Part shown: in pieces, positions 8,992 through 19,600 of the stretch
How the letters are laid out: every line of letters starts with the position of its first letter
Numbering within the stretch: position 1 is the first letter of the stretch
Source: Aporhodopirellula sallentina SM41
Lineage (GTDB): Bacteria; Planctomycetota; Planctomycetia; Pirellulales; Pirellulaceae
Direction of reading: 5' to 3'
Length of the DNA: 64,000 nt
NCBI RefSeq assembly: GCF_000346505.1
Contig: NZ_ANOH01000274.1
Location: forward strand, 1 to 64,000
Notes under the pieces: model-generated
What the model was told of the DNA's origin: nothing
What the model saw: only the letters and a program-made list of their open reading frames with translations
Databases searched by the model: none
Position numbers and translations under genes: made by a program

Positions 8992-10368
8992 CTAGGCGAG
9001 TCGCTCTTTCCAAACCGCGATCTGCTCGCGGACACGCTGCGGAGCGGTTGAACCTTCGCTGCAAAATGCCGCGACGGCGTTTTGAGTCCCCAGTACTTCG
9101 TACACGCTCTCGTCGATCTCGCTGCTGAGTTCTTTCAGCGTCTCGATGGGCAGTTCCGCCAGAGGGACGCCTTTCTCCATGGCCGCGCCAACAATCGCAC
9201 CGACGAGATGGTGAGCGGTTCGCTGCGGCATGCCTTTGCGAATCATCCATTCCATCAAAGTCGTTGCATCGAGGTAACCCTTCTCGATCCGAGCGGCGAT
9301 GGACTCGCGTTTCAGCTCTGCACCGGCCACGATCGGCGTGGCCAATTCCAGCATCGCTTGGGTCGTGTCGAATGCATCGAACAGTGGTGGCTTGTCTTCT
9401 TGGAGGTCGCGGTTGTAGGCCAGCGGAAGGTTTTTGACGAGCAACATCAACGTTTGCAAACTGCCCATCACGCGGGCAGATTTTCCTCGGGTCAGCTCGA
9501 GTGTGTCCGGGTTAACCTTTTGAGGCATGATGCTGCTGCCGGTGCAGAATTGCTGCGGGATGGCGATGAAGTCAAACTCCACCGTGCTCCATAAGATCCA
9601 CTCTTCAGCCCAACCGCTCAGGTGCGAGGCGATCATCGACAAAACAAACGACGACTCGAGCACGAAGTCACGATCACTGCTGGTGTCCAAACTGTTGGCG
9701 GTGATCCCATCGAATCCCAACGCGGCTGCGGTTTGCTGGCGATCGATCGGCAAGGTTGTACCAGCCACGGCGGCGATCCCGAGCGGTGATTGATTAACGC
9801 GGGCACGGCAATCGGCAACCCGTCCGCGGTCCCGCTGCAACTTTTCGATGTACGCCAACCAGTAGTGCGGCGCGAGCACCGGCTGTGCCCGCTGCAGGTG
9901 GGTGTAGGCCGGAATGATGACGTCAAAGTCATCCTCGCATCGACCGAGAAACGCACGTTGCAGACCGAGCAACAGTTCGTCGATCTTATCGAGTGCCTCG
10001 CGAATCCACATTCGCACGTCGGTGCTGACCTGGTCATTGCGGCTCCGCGCGGTGTGGAGTTTGCGTCCGACGTCACCGGTCGCGTCGATCAACGCTTGCT
10101 CGACGTGCATGTGAATGTCTTCGAGTTCGAAACGCATCGGCAACTCGCCCCGATCGAGCTGTCCGCGGATCACCTCCAACTCTTTGCGAATCTGAGTGAA
10201 TTCTTCCTCGGTGATCAAACCCACACTGCGGAGCATGTCGGCATGGGCGATCGATCCACGAATGTCCTGTTGGTACAAACGCGAATCAAAAGTAATGCTT
10301 TCGGCGTAGGCTTCGAGTCGTTGATCGGTTTCGGCGGCGAACACGCCGCTGCGGGAAGGACTGGCCAC
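8992..10368 (-). CDS. argH: Argininosuccinate lyase
   Basis: Last step of arginine biosynthesis: cleaves argininosuccinate to arginine and fumarate in the cytosol. The 458-aa length is typical. Visible family features: the N-terminal FDSRLYQQDIRGSIAHA, the HTARSRNDQVSTD region, AYTHLQRAQPV, and the superfamily signature GSSIMPQKVNPD. The start is GTG at 10368 (Met-Ala-Ser-Pro-Ser-Arg), which matches the family N-terminus. It is convergent with the protease gene and divergent from the large orphan gene; no other arginine genes are in the window. Confidence 0.97.
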   Translation of the reverse strand: MASPSRSGVFAAETDQRLEAYAESITFDSRLYQQDIRGSIAHADMLRSVGLITEEEFTQIRKELEVIRGQLDRGELPMRFELEDIHMHVEQALIDATGDVGRKLHTARSRNDQVSTDVRMWIREALDKIDELLLGLQRAFLGRCEDDFDVIIPAYTHLQRAQPVLAPHYWLAYIEKLQRDRGRVADCRARVNQSPLGIAAVAGTTLPIDRQQTAAALGFDGITANSLDTSSDRDFVLESSFVLSMIASHLSGWAEEWILWSTVEFDFIAIPQQFCTGSSIMPQKVNPDTLELTRGKSARVMGSLQTLMLLVKNLPLAYNRDLQEDKPPLFDAFDTTQAMLELATPIVAGAELKRESIAARIEKGYLDATTLMEWMIRKGMPQRTAHHLVGAIVGAAMEKGVPLAELPIETLKELSSEIDESVYEVLGTQNAVAAFCSEGSTAPQRVREQIAVWKERLA

Positions 10369-10558
10369 GGTTGACTTTCAAACGGGAGTGGGTCGAAATG
10401 GAGGCGATTGCCTGCTATCGGGTTAAGATGGCTCAATCCGCTTTCGCTGAAAACCGGACATTTGCTCGGCGGGGCCTACCTTCACCCATTTTCTCTATCG
10501 AATTACTGTTCCCATGGTATTGCACCGCTGCAAAACGGCGTTTCGATTTTCTTCGAAC

Positions 10559-13462
10559 ATGCATCCGTCCTCGCAATCGACTCGATTGTCCGCATGGACG
10601 TTCGCCAGCCTGTGGGGCGCGTTGGCTGCTTTGCTTTGCGTCCCGGTGGCAGGTCAAAACGTCGGTTTCGGCCCACCCGCACTCGCGACCGCATCAGTCA
10701 ATGCTGCGTCCGGCCAACCGTATGGGATCGCGACGATCGAAATTCCTCTGCGGAACCCCGTCCTGGGCGACGGTCCACCACCATTGAGTCTCGTGGAATC
10801 CCCCGCGCCGACGTTTTTTCCCGTTAGCAAAAACATTCAATCCCGCGCCGCTCGGCTCCCGTCGGAGACGCCGCTACCGCGCCTTGGACGCGGACGTTTA
10901 CTCAACCGAGTGGGCAATCTGATTCGCGAGATCGCCGGCGGTGAGGAGAGCCGCGTACAAACCGTCGCCCGCCGGATCACATTTCTCTTTGAAGGAGACC
11001 AACCGTTCTCGGTCCAACTCGTGGATCGAAACGGAGCCGTTGGCACCTTTCAAATTCGTCCGTCCAACGACACCAACCTGCAACGCACGCTCGTCTCGGC
11101 ATGGTGGGCCGATTTCACGGCCAACGCCAAATCCCAAATCGATGCGACCGATACCCCGCCATGGGTTCAAACCTATCTCGTCGGAATGTTGTCAGGCCGC
11201 TTCGGGTTGCCGCTGCCTGATTGGTACGGCCGGTCCGACGACGAGGAAGAGAACGACGACCCACTGCTGATGACGTTGAGTTGGATCGGCGGAGCCGCCA
11301 AAGTCTCCGACCGTGTTTTCGCATCCGCGGCCGCCGGACGTGACCTCGATGCCGTCCAAGCCAGTACCACCACCGATGTCGCAGCGATTCCACTGCCCGC
11401 ACCGATTGCGTGGCAACCGACGATTCAACCGCTCGACCCATCGGCTCCTGAACCGGAGATCGAACCACTCGCCGAACATGTCCCACCGGAGTGTTTCTAC
11501 ATTCGCTATGGGAAATTCGAGAACTACCTTTGGTTCCAAGATCTTACTGACGAATACGGTGGCGACATTTCGCGGATGGTCACCCTCAGCGGATTGTCCA
11601 ACGACGGTTCGGAGAGACTGACGAAACAGCTCGGCATTCAAATGACCGCGATGGGACGAATGCTCGGGCCAAGCATTATCACCGATCAAGCGATCATCGG
11701 CCGCGATTTATACATGCAAGACGGTGCCGCGATGGGCGTGGTTTTTGAACCCACCAACGCGTTCCTGTTGCGATCGAGTTTGAATAACGACCGAACAACG
11801 CTCGCGAACTCCTCCGATCAGATCACCTTGAAAAACGTGCAACTCGAAAATGGCGAGGGAACGTTGATGCGGTCGACCGACAATTCGGTTCGATCGTACA
11901 TGGTGGAACATGACGGGTACATTTGCATCACCAACTGCAAAATGATCGCGGAACGTTTTCTCGAAGTCGGACGCACCGGCGAGTCACTCGGCAAGACGGA
12001 CGCGTTCCGTTTCGCTCGGACGTTGCATCCGCTCAGCCTCGACGACACGATCTTTGCGTACTTCTCGCCTGAAATGCTGCAGGGACTTTTGTCGCCTCAG
12101 TACCTGATCGAACTCCGCCGACGCATGCAGTCCGAAGCTGACATTGCGTTGGTGCACCTCGCACGCGCCGCGGCCGCCTCACATTCGTCAGCGGTCTCCG
12201 ACAACAATCCTCCCCTTCGTGACATCGAACCTCTCGTCGCCGCCGGCTATCTTCCTGTCGGGTTTGGCGAACGTCCCGACGGCACCGGAGTGTTCACGAT
12301 TGGTGACCGTGTGTTGGACACCCGACGCGGAGCACGCGGAACCTTTCTGCCAATCCCCGACAGTCCTGTGGAATCGGTCACCGCGACCGAGGCTCAGTGG
12401 TTCGCAGAAATTGCCGACGCCTACTCGCAACAATTCCGCAGCTTTGATCCGATCTTCGTGGGAGTCAAACGCGAGCTGATCGAACCGCTCGCCAACCCCG
12501 ACGGATCACCCGGTGAGTCCGGCACCGAACTTCGCGAACGCCTCATCGTCCACGCAGAAGTCGCACCGTGGCAACCGGAGAGTTACGGATGGTGGGCGGA
12601 ACAACTCGGTCCACCGACACCCGTTTCGATCCGCTTCGCCCCGGACGACATCGTCGCCCTGCAGGCTCACGTGACGAACGACACACTCGGACCACCCACC
12701 CATTTGTTCGCCGGGATCAAAGATTCCCACCCGCCACAACCTGAAGCGTTCGACGGGATTCTCGGCAGTTACCAAGCCCTCAAAACTCTTCCCGGTTACC
12801 TCGGTGCATGGCCGTTCCCCGGCACGCTCGATCGGCTTCCGCTCGGTCTCGGCCGAGGACAACCGGTCGGTCCGAACATGAGCCGTCTGCTCGGAGGCAT
12901 CTATCGCTACACCGGCGGTGAATTCAGCATCCTTTCATTCCAACCCGATTTGCTCGCCCAAACCGTTCCCCTACTCGCCGCGGAAGAAGTCAGTGACTCG
13001 GCACAGTTGCGTGCCCATATCGGCAACCTCAAAGGCAGCCAGCTCGAAGGATGGGTTAACGAGTTTCTCTACCAACGAGCATCCGCCACGAGCGCCGCCG
13101 GTGCAGAATTCCTCGCGACGCTGAGCAGTCAACTCGGCAATGCACCGGAGAAAAGAACGCCGGAAGATGTGCTCGAACAAGCGAAGCTGATTCTCGGAGG
13201 AGACGTTCAGTGTGCGTTGGGAGGCACCTACCGACCGTTGCCTGCTCTCGCGGGTTCCACCGGTAAAACACACTGGGTCAGCACCGCATGGGGCGACGGC
13301 AATCTGGCACCACCGACCTTGCCTCCGGCCGAATACCAAGCACCGATCATGCAGTGGTTCCGCGGTGCCGATGCGACGGTGACTCAGTACGAAAATCGTC
13401 TCGTCGCCGACGCGGTCATCGAAATCGCACGCGTTCGTCCCAACCCATCCGATGGACTCTAG
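10559..13462 (+). CDS. Large exported protein of unknown function
   Basis: 967 aa, not recognised. It starts MHPSSQSTRLSAW with a signal peptide ending near PVAGQ|N; a start at 10514 would add 15 residues ahead of it. No transmembrane segment or Walker, zinc or other classical motif is visible after the signal. The sequence is well mixed and globular, with an acidic patch (SDDEEENDD) near residue 225 and several conserved-looking aromatic blocks (CFYIRYGKFENYLWFQDL, QPESYGWWAEQLGP, YLGAWPFPGTLDRLP). Codon use resembles the neighbours, and the frame is uninterrupted over 2.9 kb, so it is a real gene. Probably a lineage-specific periplasmic protein. A long palindromic repeat follows 25 bp after the stop. 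Confidence 0.8.
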   Translation: MHPSSQSTRLSAWTFASLWGALAALLCVPVAGQNVGFGPPALATASVNAASGQPYGIATIEIPLRNPVLGDGPPPLSLVESPAPTFFPVSKNIQSRAARLPSETPLPRLGRGRLLNRVGNLIREIAGGEESRVQTVARRITFLFEGDQPFSVQLVDRNGAVGTFQIRPSNDTNLQRTLVSAWWADFTANAKSQIDATDTPPWVQTYLVGMLSGRFGLPLPDWYGRSDDEEENDDPLLMTLSWIGGAAKVSDRVFASAAAGRDLDAVQASTTTDVAAIPLPAPIAWQPTIQPLDPSAPEPEIEPLAEHVPPECFYIRYGKFENYLWFQDLTDEYGGDISRMVTLSGLSNDGSERLTKQLGIQMTAMGRMLGPSIITDQAIIGRDLYMQDGAAMGVVFEPTNAFLLRSSLNNDRTTLANSSDQITLKNVQLENGEGTLMRSTDNSVRSYMVEHDGYICITNCKMIAERFLEVGRTGESLGKTDAFRFARTLHPLSLDDTIFAYFSPEMLQGLLSPQYLIELRRRMQSEADIALVHLARAAAASHSSAVSDNNPPLRDIEPLVAAGYLPVGFGERPDGTGVFTIGDRVLDTRRGARGTFLPIPDSPVESVTATEAQWFAEIADAYSQQFRSFDPIFVGVKRELIEPLANPDGSPGESGTELRERLIVHAEVAPWQPESYGWWAEQLGPPTPVSIRFAPDDIVALQAHVTNDTLGPPTHLFAGIKDSHPPQPEAFDGILGSYQALKTLPGYLGAWPFPGTLDRLPLGLGRGQPVGPNMSRLLGGIYRYTGGEFSILSFQPDLLAQTVPLLAAEEVSDSAQLRAHIGNLKGSQLEGWVNEFLYQRASATSAAGAEFLATLSSQLGNAPEKRTPEDVLEQAKLILGGDVQCALGGTYRPLPALAGSTGKTHWVSTAWGDGNLAPPTLPPAEYQAPIMQWFRGADATVTQYENRLVADAVIEIARVRPNPSDGL

Positions 13463-13487
13463 TGACCTATGTCAGCTCCAATTTCGG

Positions 13488-13543
13488 GTAGTGGATCTTG
13501 TTGAAAATCCTTAATGCAGCAGGTCTTTAACAAGATCCACTAC
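13488..13543. repeat. Long palindromic repeat, copy 1
   Basis: Perfect 15-bp arms GTAGTGGATCTTGTT (13488-13502) and AACAAGATCCACTAC (13529-13543) around a partly paired 26-base centre. A second, closely related palindrome is at 46479-46534. Both lie between genes and neither has a T tract, so this looks like a REP/MITE-type dispersed element and not a plain terminator. It sits between the 967-aa orphan and the ABC permease, at the left edge of the biosynthetic locus. Confidence 0.75.
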
Positions 13544-13607
13544 GGGCTACCCGAAAACCGAACTGCGCGAAACACGAGAGTGTGTTTCAAGCGGTCGTTC
13601 GTACCGC

Positions 13608-14735
13608 CTAGTGTCTGAGTGCTTCGCTCGGCGATAACTTCGAGGCCGCATACGCGGGCAGAAGGCCGCCGAGAAAACCGACCACCAACGCGATCAACAC
13701 ACCTTGCATGATCACGGTCGGTTGGATGCGTCCTTCGATCAATCCGTTAACCGCAGGCATATGCGTCAAAACGGACACGAGCAGGAACGAGACCCCGATC
13801 CCAATCGCCGCACCAATCGCACTGAGCAGGACGGATTCGATCAGGATCATTGAGATGATTCGAACCCGCGTCCATCCAATCGCCCGCAACAATCCGATTT
13901 CGAGGGTTCGCTCTTGGATCGACATGAACATCGTGTTGAGCACGCCGATTGACCCAATGACGATCGCCACTGCCGATGTTAGCCACGCCATCGCCACGGC
14001 AACTTGGATCTCAGACAAAGACTCGACGTGTTCGCGTGTGGGTCGCACCTTGACCTCCGGTTCCATCGCTTCGACCTGTTTTGAAATACGATCGAGCATC
14101 GCTTCGTCGGTAGCATCCGACGTGATGATGCTGAACCCGGAAACCTCTCCCTCCCGGCCCATCAAACGCTGCAGTTCGGCAACAGACACAACGAGCGATC
14201 CGTTCTGCAACACATTGAAGCTCTCGAAGATGCCTACGATCTTATAAGGCTCATCCTCGACGACATCGATCGTTTCGCCTACTTTTTTGCCGAGACTGTC
14301 CGCCAATGTGATTCCAACCATCACGCCGCGCTCATCGGTCTTGAGCAAGCGTCGACCATCGACCGGTTCCATCGCATCAAACACCTGCGTTTCAGGAATC
14401 AAGCCGCTAACCGGGACAACATACAGACCGGCCTCGGGGAAAGAGACCACATCGGCGAGACCGGGAATGACCTCGACGACCCCATCGAGCGCGACGATTC
14501 GATCACCGAGCGATTCGTCGAGCGTGCTGGTCAGGCGACGCGCACTTCCCGAGCGAACGACGAGTAGGTCGACACCCGCGCCCTGATAAAAGTTCATGAA
14601 CGTCGCTTTGAACCCGTTTGCGATGCCTACCAATGAGACGACCGCACACACCGCCAACGCCACCGCGATCAGAGTCAACCCACTGCGCAGTGGACGTCGC
14701 ATCACATTGCGATACGTCATGGTCACGAATTTCAT
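13608..14735 (-). CDS. MacB/FtsX-family ABC transporter permease
   Basis: 375-aa inner-membrane permease. The layout is typical of the MacB/LolCE/FtsX family: TM1 at residues ~18-42 (SGLTLIAVALAVCAVVSLVG), a large periplasmic MacB_PCD-type domain (~43-245), then three TM segments (~250-275, ~300-325, ~345-365). It ends in the characteristic coupling region (ERTLEIGLLRAIGW before the third last helix; AYAASKLSPSEALRH at the end). It lacks its own ATPase domain. A LolD-like ATPase is encoded at 35643-36347 on the other side of the PKS locus and could be the partner, but no adjacent ATPase or adaptor gene is seen. Substrate unknown; lipid or peptide export is usual for the family. Confidence 0.9.
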   Translation of the reverse strand: MKFVTMTYRNVMRRPLRSGLTLIAVALAVCAVVSLVGIANGFKATFMNFYQGAGVDLLVVRSGSARRLTSTLDESLGDRIVALDGVVEVIPGLADVVSFPEAGLYVVPVSGLIPETQVFDAMEPVDGRRLLKTDERGVMVGITLADSLGKKVGETIDVVEDEPYKIVGIFESFNVLQNGSLVVSVAELQRLMGREGEVSGFSIITSDATDEAMLDRISKQVEAMEPEVKVRPTREHVESLSEIQVAVAMAWLTSAVAIVIGSIGVLNTMFMSIQERTLEIGLLRAIGWTRVRIISMILIESVLLSAIGAAIGIGVSFLLVSVLTHMPAVNGLIEGRIQPTVIMQGVLIALVVGFLGGLLPAYAASKLSPSEALRH

Positions 14736-14839
14736 GTCAACGGCCGAGCGAAGGAAGAAACGTAGGAAGAGAACATTGGAAACGAAGGATACCTATCAAA
14801 CGCAAGTTTCAAATCTCACGTTTGCAAGACGCGCGTCAA

Positions 14840-15916
14840 TCAGGTCAGCCATTGCGACTGATGATAATCGATGGTGGTTTCGATGATGCGAGTGGCAAGA
14901 TCGGCAGCAGGACGAAACGATAACTCTTGCTCGGCGAGCGAACCATCACACACCCAACTTCCTCCCACACCCTCACGGACTTTGTCGAGATTCAGAAACA
15001 CTCGTCCGCCGAAACCTCTCATCACGATCTCACCACACCCGCCGGCAATCCATCCGGCGGCGCGAGGAATGCGAATGTGACGCAAGGGTCGCCGACGCGA
15101 TATCGCAAACTCATCAAAAGATGCCGCAATCATCTCCGCTAACTCGACAAAGGTCACAGGATTCGGATCAGTCAGGTAGTAAACGCCTCGCGCCTGATCG
15201 GTCTGTTCGGGCGAAGGCAACCGCGTGCCCCGCTCGACCGCCGACAAGATTCCAGGCACCAAGTCCGTAACACTGATATAGGAATATCGAAAAGATTTCG
15301 ACAAAACAAAATTCCATCCCGAGCGCACGGTCTTGTACAGCGCAAAGAGATTGCGATCGCCGGGACCAATCACACACGGCGGACGCACGATCGTGATCGG
15401 GATTTGATCAGCCATCCCCTGCAAAACCTGTTCGGCCCGGAGCTTGGTTCGTCCATAGTGAGACACCGGACGACACGGATCGCCCTCGGAAACCGCGGCT
15501 GACTGCTCGTCGTCAGAATGTTTTCTCCGTTTCGATTTCGATGCGTCGGCTCGTTCCAAAACCGGTCCCGCGACCGCGAGCGACGAGACGGCGACCAGAG
15601 TAGGCGGGTTGGGCTGCTGTGCCGCTGACGCGGCAACGACACGGGTGCCTTCCACATTGATGCTCTCCGACAAAGCTGTCGAACGCGTGGCAACGGACGC
15701 GGCGAGATGGATCACGTGGTCGACCGAACGCATTGCCTCATCGACTCGCACCGGATTTCGGATGTCTCCCGCGATCCGTTGCAACTGACCACCTCGTTCG
15801 GTGCCTTCCTCTTGCGACCGGCTCAACGCGACGACTTCATTTCCCGCCGCTAGCAAAAAGTCGACGAGATGCCTGCCAATGAAGCCGCTTGCTCCGGTTA
15901 CCAGATATCGAGCCAC
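14840..15916 (-). CDS. NAD-dependent epimerase/reductase (extended SDR)
   Basis: 358-aa extended short-chain dehydrogenase. The NAD(P)-binding motif YLVTGASGFIGRHL is at the very start. HLAASVA, AVSSLAVAG and the catalytic pair in SHYGRTKLRAEQ (YxxxK) follow, then RPPCVIGPGDRN. It resembles nucleoside-sugar epimerases and 3-beta-hydroxysteroid-type reductases. The start is read as GTG at 15916 (V-A-R-Y-L-V); the frame runs upstream to 16012 but those 32 residues do not fit the fold. A basic/acidic insertion (DASKSKRRKHSDDEQS) interrupts the Rossmann domain. It is divergent from the PKS operon and on the same strand as the permease 104 bp downstream; a tailoring role in that locus is plausible but inferred. 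Confidence 0.85.
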   Translation of the reverse strand: MARYLVTGASGFIGRHLVDFLLAAGNEVVALSRSQEEGTERGGQLQRIAGDIRNPVRVDEAMRSVDHVIHLAASVATRSTALSESINVEGTRVVAASAAQQPNPPTLVAVSSLAVAGPVLERADASKSKRRKHSDDEQSAAVSEGDPCRPVSHYGRTKLRAEQVLQGMADQIPITIVRPPCVIGPGDRNLFALYKTVRSGWNFVLSKSFRYSYISVTDLVPGILSAVERGTRLPSPEQTDQARGVYYLTDPNPVTFVELAEMIAASFDEFAISRRRPLRHIRIPRAAGWIAGGCGEIVMRGFGGRVFLNLDKVREGVGGSWVCDGSLAEQELSFRPAADLATRIIETTIDYHQSQWLT

Positions 15917-16643
15917 AAAATTATCCCATCGGTGTCTGCGCAGTAGTCGGTGCGATTTGTAACAGAAACGCTGCCCTACCGCTTGGGAGATCGCTGCCCG
16001 GCACTCCACCAAACGGAAAACGATCCGAGTCGCAAAAAAACGACACGCCTCACGTCGAAGGGCAGCCCCGCGTCCGCCTAACCGAACGTTTCACGCGGCT
16101 TCGAAATCCCGCGAACGACCACACTTTCGCACCCCCCTCCAAAAAGGCAAATCACACCCACCACTCGGTGAAAAATATGATAGGATACGCTTACGATTGC
16201 GAAAATATCTACCACCAACGAGTGAGTGACCAGCCCTCACATGCAGCATATTTATGCACACCAATTCAACCAACACGAATACCCCACGCAGGGTGTATTA
16301 TTTTCCCCTTTCATCCTAAATTGACTCCCAGGTGAAGCTAGCGTAGGAAGCCTGCGAACTCGATTCGGGTATGAAACGCGTTGTAATCGAACTGTCACGG
16401 CCGGACGAGAAACGCCCCAGAGCGACAGTTCTGGACGTCTCCATCCGCGACGTGTCGTCCTATTCACCCGTCACATCCCCGGCCATGCCGCGTCAACCGC
16501 CAGTCCCACTGAGGCAATCCCATCAATTGAACGAATTTCCTATGAATGCCTGACCGTCCCCACTCGGAATTGGCATATCACAAGAAAAACGCTGTCCCCG
16601 ACCGCTACCGCCGTGTCGGGTTTTCCGCACCTGTAATAGTGTT
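15917..16643. promoter_or_regulatory. Divergent control region of the PKS locus
   Basis: A 727-bp spacer between the SDR gene and the PKS operon, with no convincing gene; a 60-codon frame at 16371-16553 is unsupported. The part from about 16160 to 16330 is clearly more AT-rich than the surroundings and holds several A/T blocks (AAAATATGATAGGATA, GCGAAAATATC, GTGTATTATTTTCCCC). I take this as the likely promoter area for the operon, with a long leader. No exact -35/-10 pair or operator can be assigned by eye. Confidence 0.45.
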
Positions 16644-19600
16644 ATGACAAAAGTGTCCCAGCCATCGACCGACACGCCATCGGTCGTCGATCTGCTTTGC
16701 GAGTGGGCAGACGTCCAGCCGGACAAGGTGCTGTATCGCTTCTTGAGAGCTGGCAACCACGACGGATCCAACGCGAAAGGATCCAACCGAGAACAATCCC
16801 ACGACAACAAAACACTGTTCGCTCCGATTTCAGACGCGAGTTGTCTGCCGGAGTCCGAAGGGTACACCTACCGCGGATTAGATCGACAGGCGCGTCGAAT
16901 CGCCGTTTGGCTCAGCCAACGGGTCCGGCCTGGTGAGTGCGTCGTGCTCGCATTCCCGCCTGGACCGGAATACCTGGCCGCCTATTTCGGATGTCTTTAC
17001 GCCGGTGTGATCGCGGTACCGGCCTATCCTCCACGACGCAACCAACGCGACGCACGACTGTGCGCGATCATCGCCGACGCGGAAATCAAGGTCGGTTTGA
17101 CATCCACATCGCTCGCGGCCTCTCTGCAAGCAAACGCAGAATCAGCAGACGCCGACGACCCATGGTCCGTCGTTACCTGGTGTTCGATCGATGCGATGGA
17201 TCCCAATGCGGCTGACGACTGGGTACGTCCGGATCTCGATCGAGACACCACCGCGTTCCTGCAGTACACCTCCGGTTCCACCGGTTCGCCGAAAGGAGTG
17301 ATCGTCACGCATGGCAACTTGCTACACAACCAACACCTGATTCAGTCGAGCTTTCTATCGACAGGCGATGACACGGTCGTCGGTTGGTTGCCGCTGCATC
17401 ATGACATGGGCCTGATCGGCAACTCGCTCAATCCGCTCTACCTCGGCGGCGAGTTGATTTTCATGTCGCCGATCGATTTCCTACAGAAACCGTCTCGATG
17501 GCTGCACGCCATTACGCAGTTTGGTGGTGCCGTCGCAGGTGGGCCAAACTTTGCCTATCGGTTGTGTGTTGACGAGATCACCGACGAAGAGTTGGTTGGT
17601 GTGGATTTGTCGACATGGCGAGTCGCATTCAACGGCGCCGAACCGATCGACTCTCGTGTGCTCCATCGATTCGCCGAGCGTTTCGCGGACTATGGATTCG
17701 AACACAAACTGTTTTGTCCGTGTTACGGCATGGCAGAGACAACGCTGTTGGTCAGTAGCAGCGTGCGCGGACAACCGGTCAGAGAACTTCCTCCTCGTGA
17801 CGCGACTGAAGACAGCGACCAATCACGATCCAACTGGATCGGTTGCGGCGTTCCCGACGAAAGTATGGATGTTCGCATCGTCGACCCCGAAACCAGAACC
17901 GAAATGCCGGCGGGCGAGATCGGAGAAATCTGGGTCGCGGGCCCATCGGTGGCAGCAGGTTATTGGAAGAACCCGGAGAAGACTCGCGAGACATTTCAGG
18001 CAACGATCGCCGGCCAGTCGAAGCAATACTTGCGAACGGGCGACCTCGGGTTAATTGACGCCGATACCTTTCCCGGCGAATTGTTTGTCACCGGGCGATG
18101 TAAAGATCTGATCATCGTTCACGGGGCCAACCATTATCCGCAAGATATCGAACGAACGGCCGAATCGGCTCATCCGGCAAACGCGATCGGAGGAGGCGCC
18201 ACCTTCTCGGTGACCGCCGATGACGGTGAAAACGTGGTGATCACTCAAGAGATCCGGCGTTCGCAAAGACGCAGCGCCGACTTGGATGAGGTAATTGACG
18301 CGATCCGCGCCGCCGTCACGCAAGAACATCAAATCGTTCCATCGTCCATCGTACTGGTTCGCCCCGGTGGGATTCCAAAGACAACCAGCGGCAAGGTGCA
18401 GCGGTCCGAAGCCCGACGGCGATTCGAAAACGATGAGTTCCGAATCCTGCACCGATGGGACCGTCCGACCGCGAGCAAAACGTCCGACTCGCCTCGATCG
18501 ACGCAGGCGGATTCGCCTCAACTGTCAACGATTACCGCGTGGCTAATTGAAAAGATCGCCGCTCGTGTGAAGCTCCCGATCGAAAGCATTGATGTCGACG
18601 AACCCGTTGCTCGATACGGGCTCGATAGTGTCGGTGCGGTTCGTCTCGCCGGTGAGCTTTCCGAATGGCTGGATCGAGACATTCCCGCGACGCTCGCATA
18701 TGAGTATCCGACCATCACGGGTTTGGCCAATCACCTCTCCGGTGTGGACTCATCGCCTGCTCTTCAAAAGGCACATGAAAAGACAACTCAATCCAGTCAT
18801 CGTCACAATGAACACCATGCCGGATCGAGTGGACCGGTCGCCATCGTCGGAATCGGATGTCGCTTTCCCTCGGCGTCCAACCCGCATGAATTTTGGAACG
18901 TGTTGCGAGATGGGATCGATGCGACCGGCGAGTGCCCGCACCGTTCCGACTGGCCCAGCGCGGGCAACCTGGACCCTTCCGTTCCCACGCGTGGCGGATA
19001 TTTGGCAGACGTCGCGGGCTTTGACGCCGGTTTCTTCGGCATCAGTCCGCGCGAGGCCGATGCAATCGACCCTCAACATCGACTACTGCTTGAACTGACC
19101 CAGGAAGCCTTTGAGGACGCGGGCATTCCGATTGCCAACTTATCGACGCGAGACCAAACCGAAGATCACAACCAACGCGTTGGAGTTTTCGTTGGCATCG
19201 GAAACAACGATTACTCCCGGTTCCACTCCAACGACAACGATCGAGTGACCGCGTATACCGCGACAGGCAACTCGATGGCCATGGCGGCCAACCGTGTTTC
19301 GTACACATTCGACTTTCGTGGACCGAGCCTGACGATCGACACGGCATGCTCATCGTCACTGGTCGCAACCCACCAAGCCTTTCGAGCCCTCGGCTCAGGC
19401 GACTGCGACTATGCAATCGCGGCCGGCGTCAATCTCATTCTCTCGACCGACGCAACCGAGTCGTTCACCAAAGCGGGCATGCTCTCGCCGTCAGGTATTT
19501 GCCGAACCTTTGACGAAGCCGCCGACGGGTTCGTCCGAGGAGAAGGCGGTGGAGCGGTATTGCTGCGACCCCTCAGCGATGCGTTGGCCGACGGCAACCG

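Noticed and set aside
13488-13543. Palindrome considered as a rho-independent terminator of the 967-aa gene
   Set aside because: No T tract after either arm and the same palindrome recurs 33 kb away, so a dispersed repeat fits better.
16371-16553. 60-codon plus-strand frame upstream of the PKS operon
   Set aside because: Starts MKRVVIELSRPDEK but has no ribosome binding site, no domain and proline-rich drift; treated as leader DNA.
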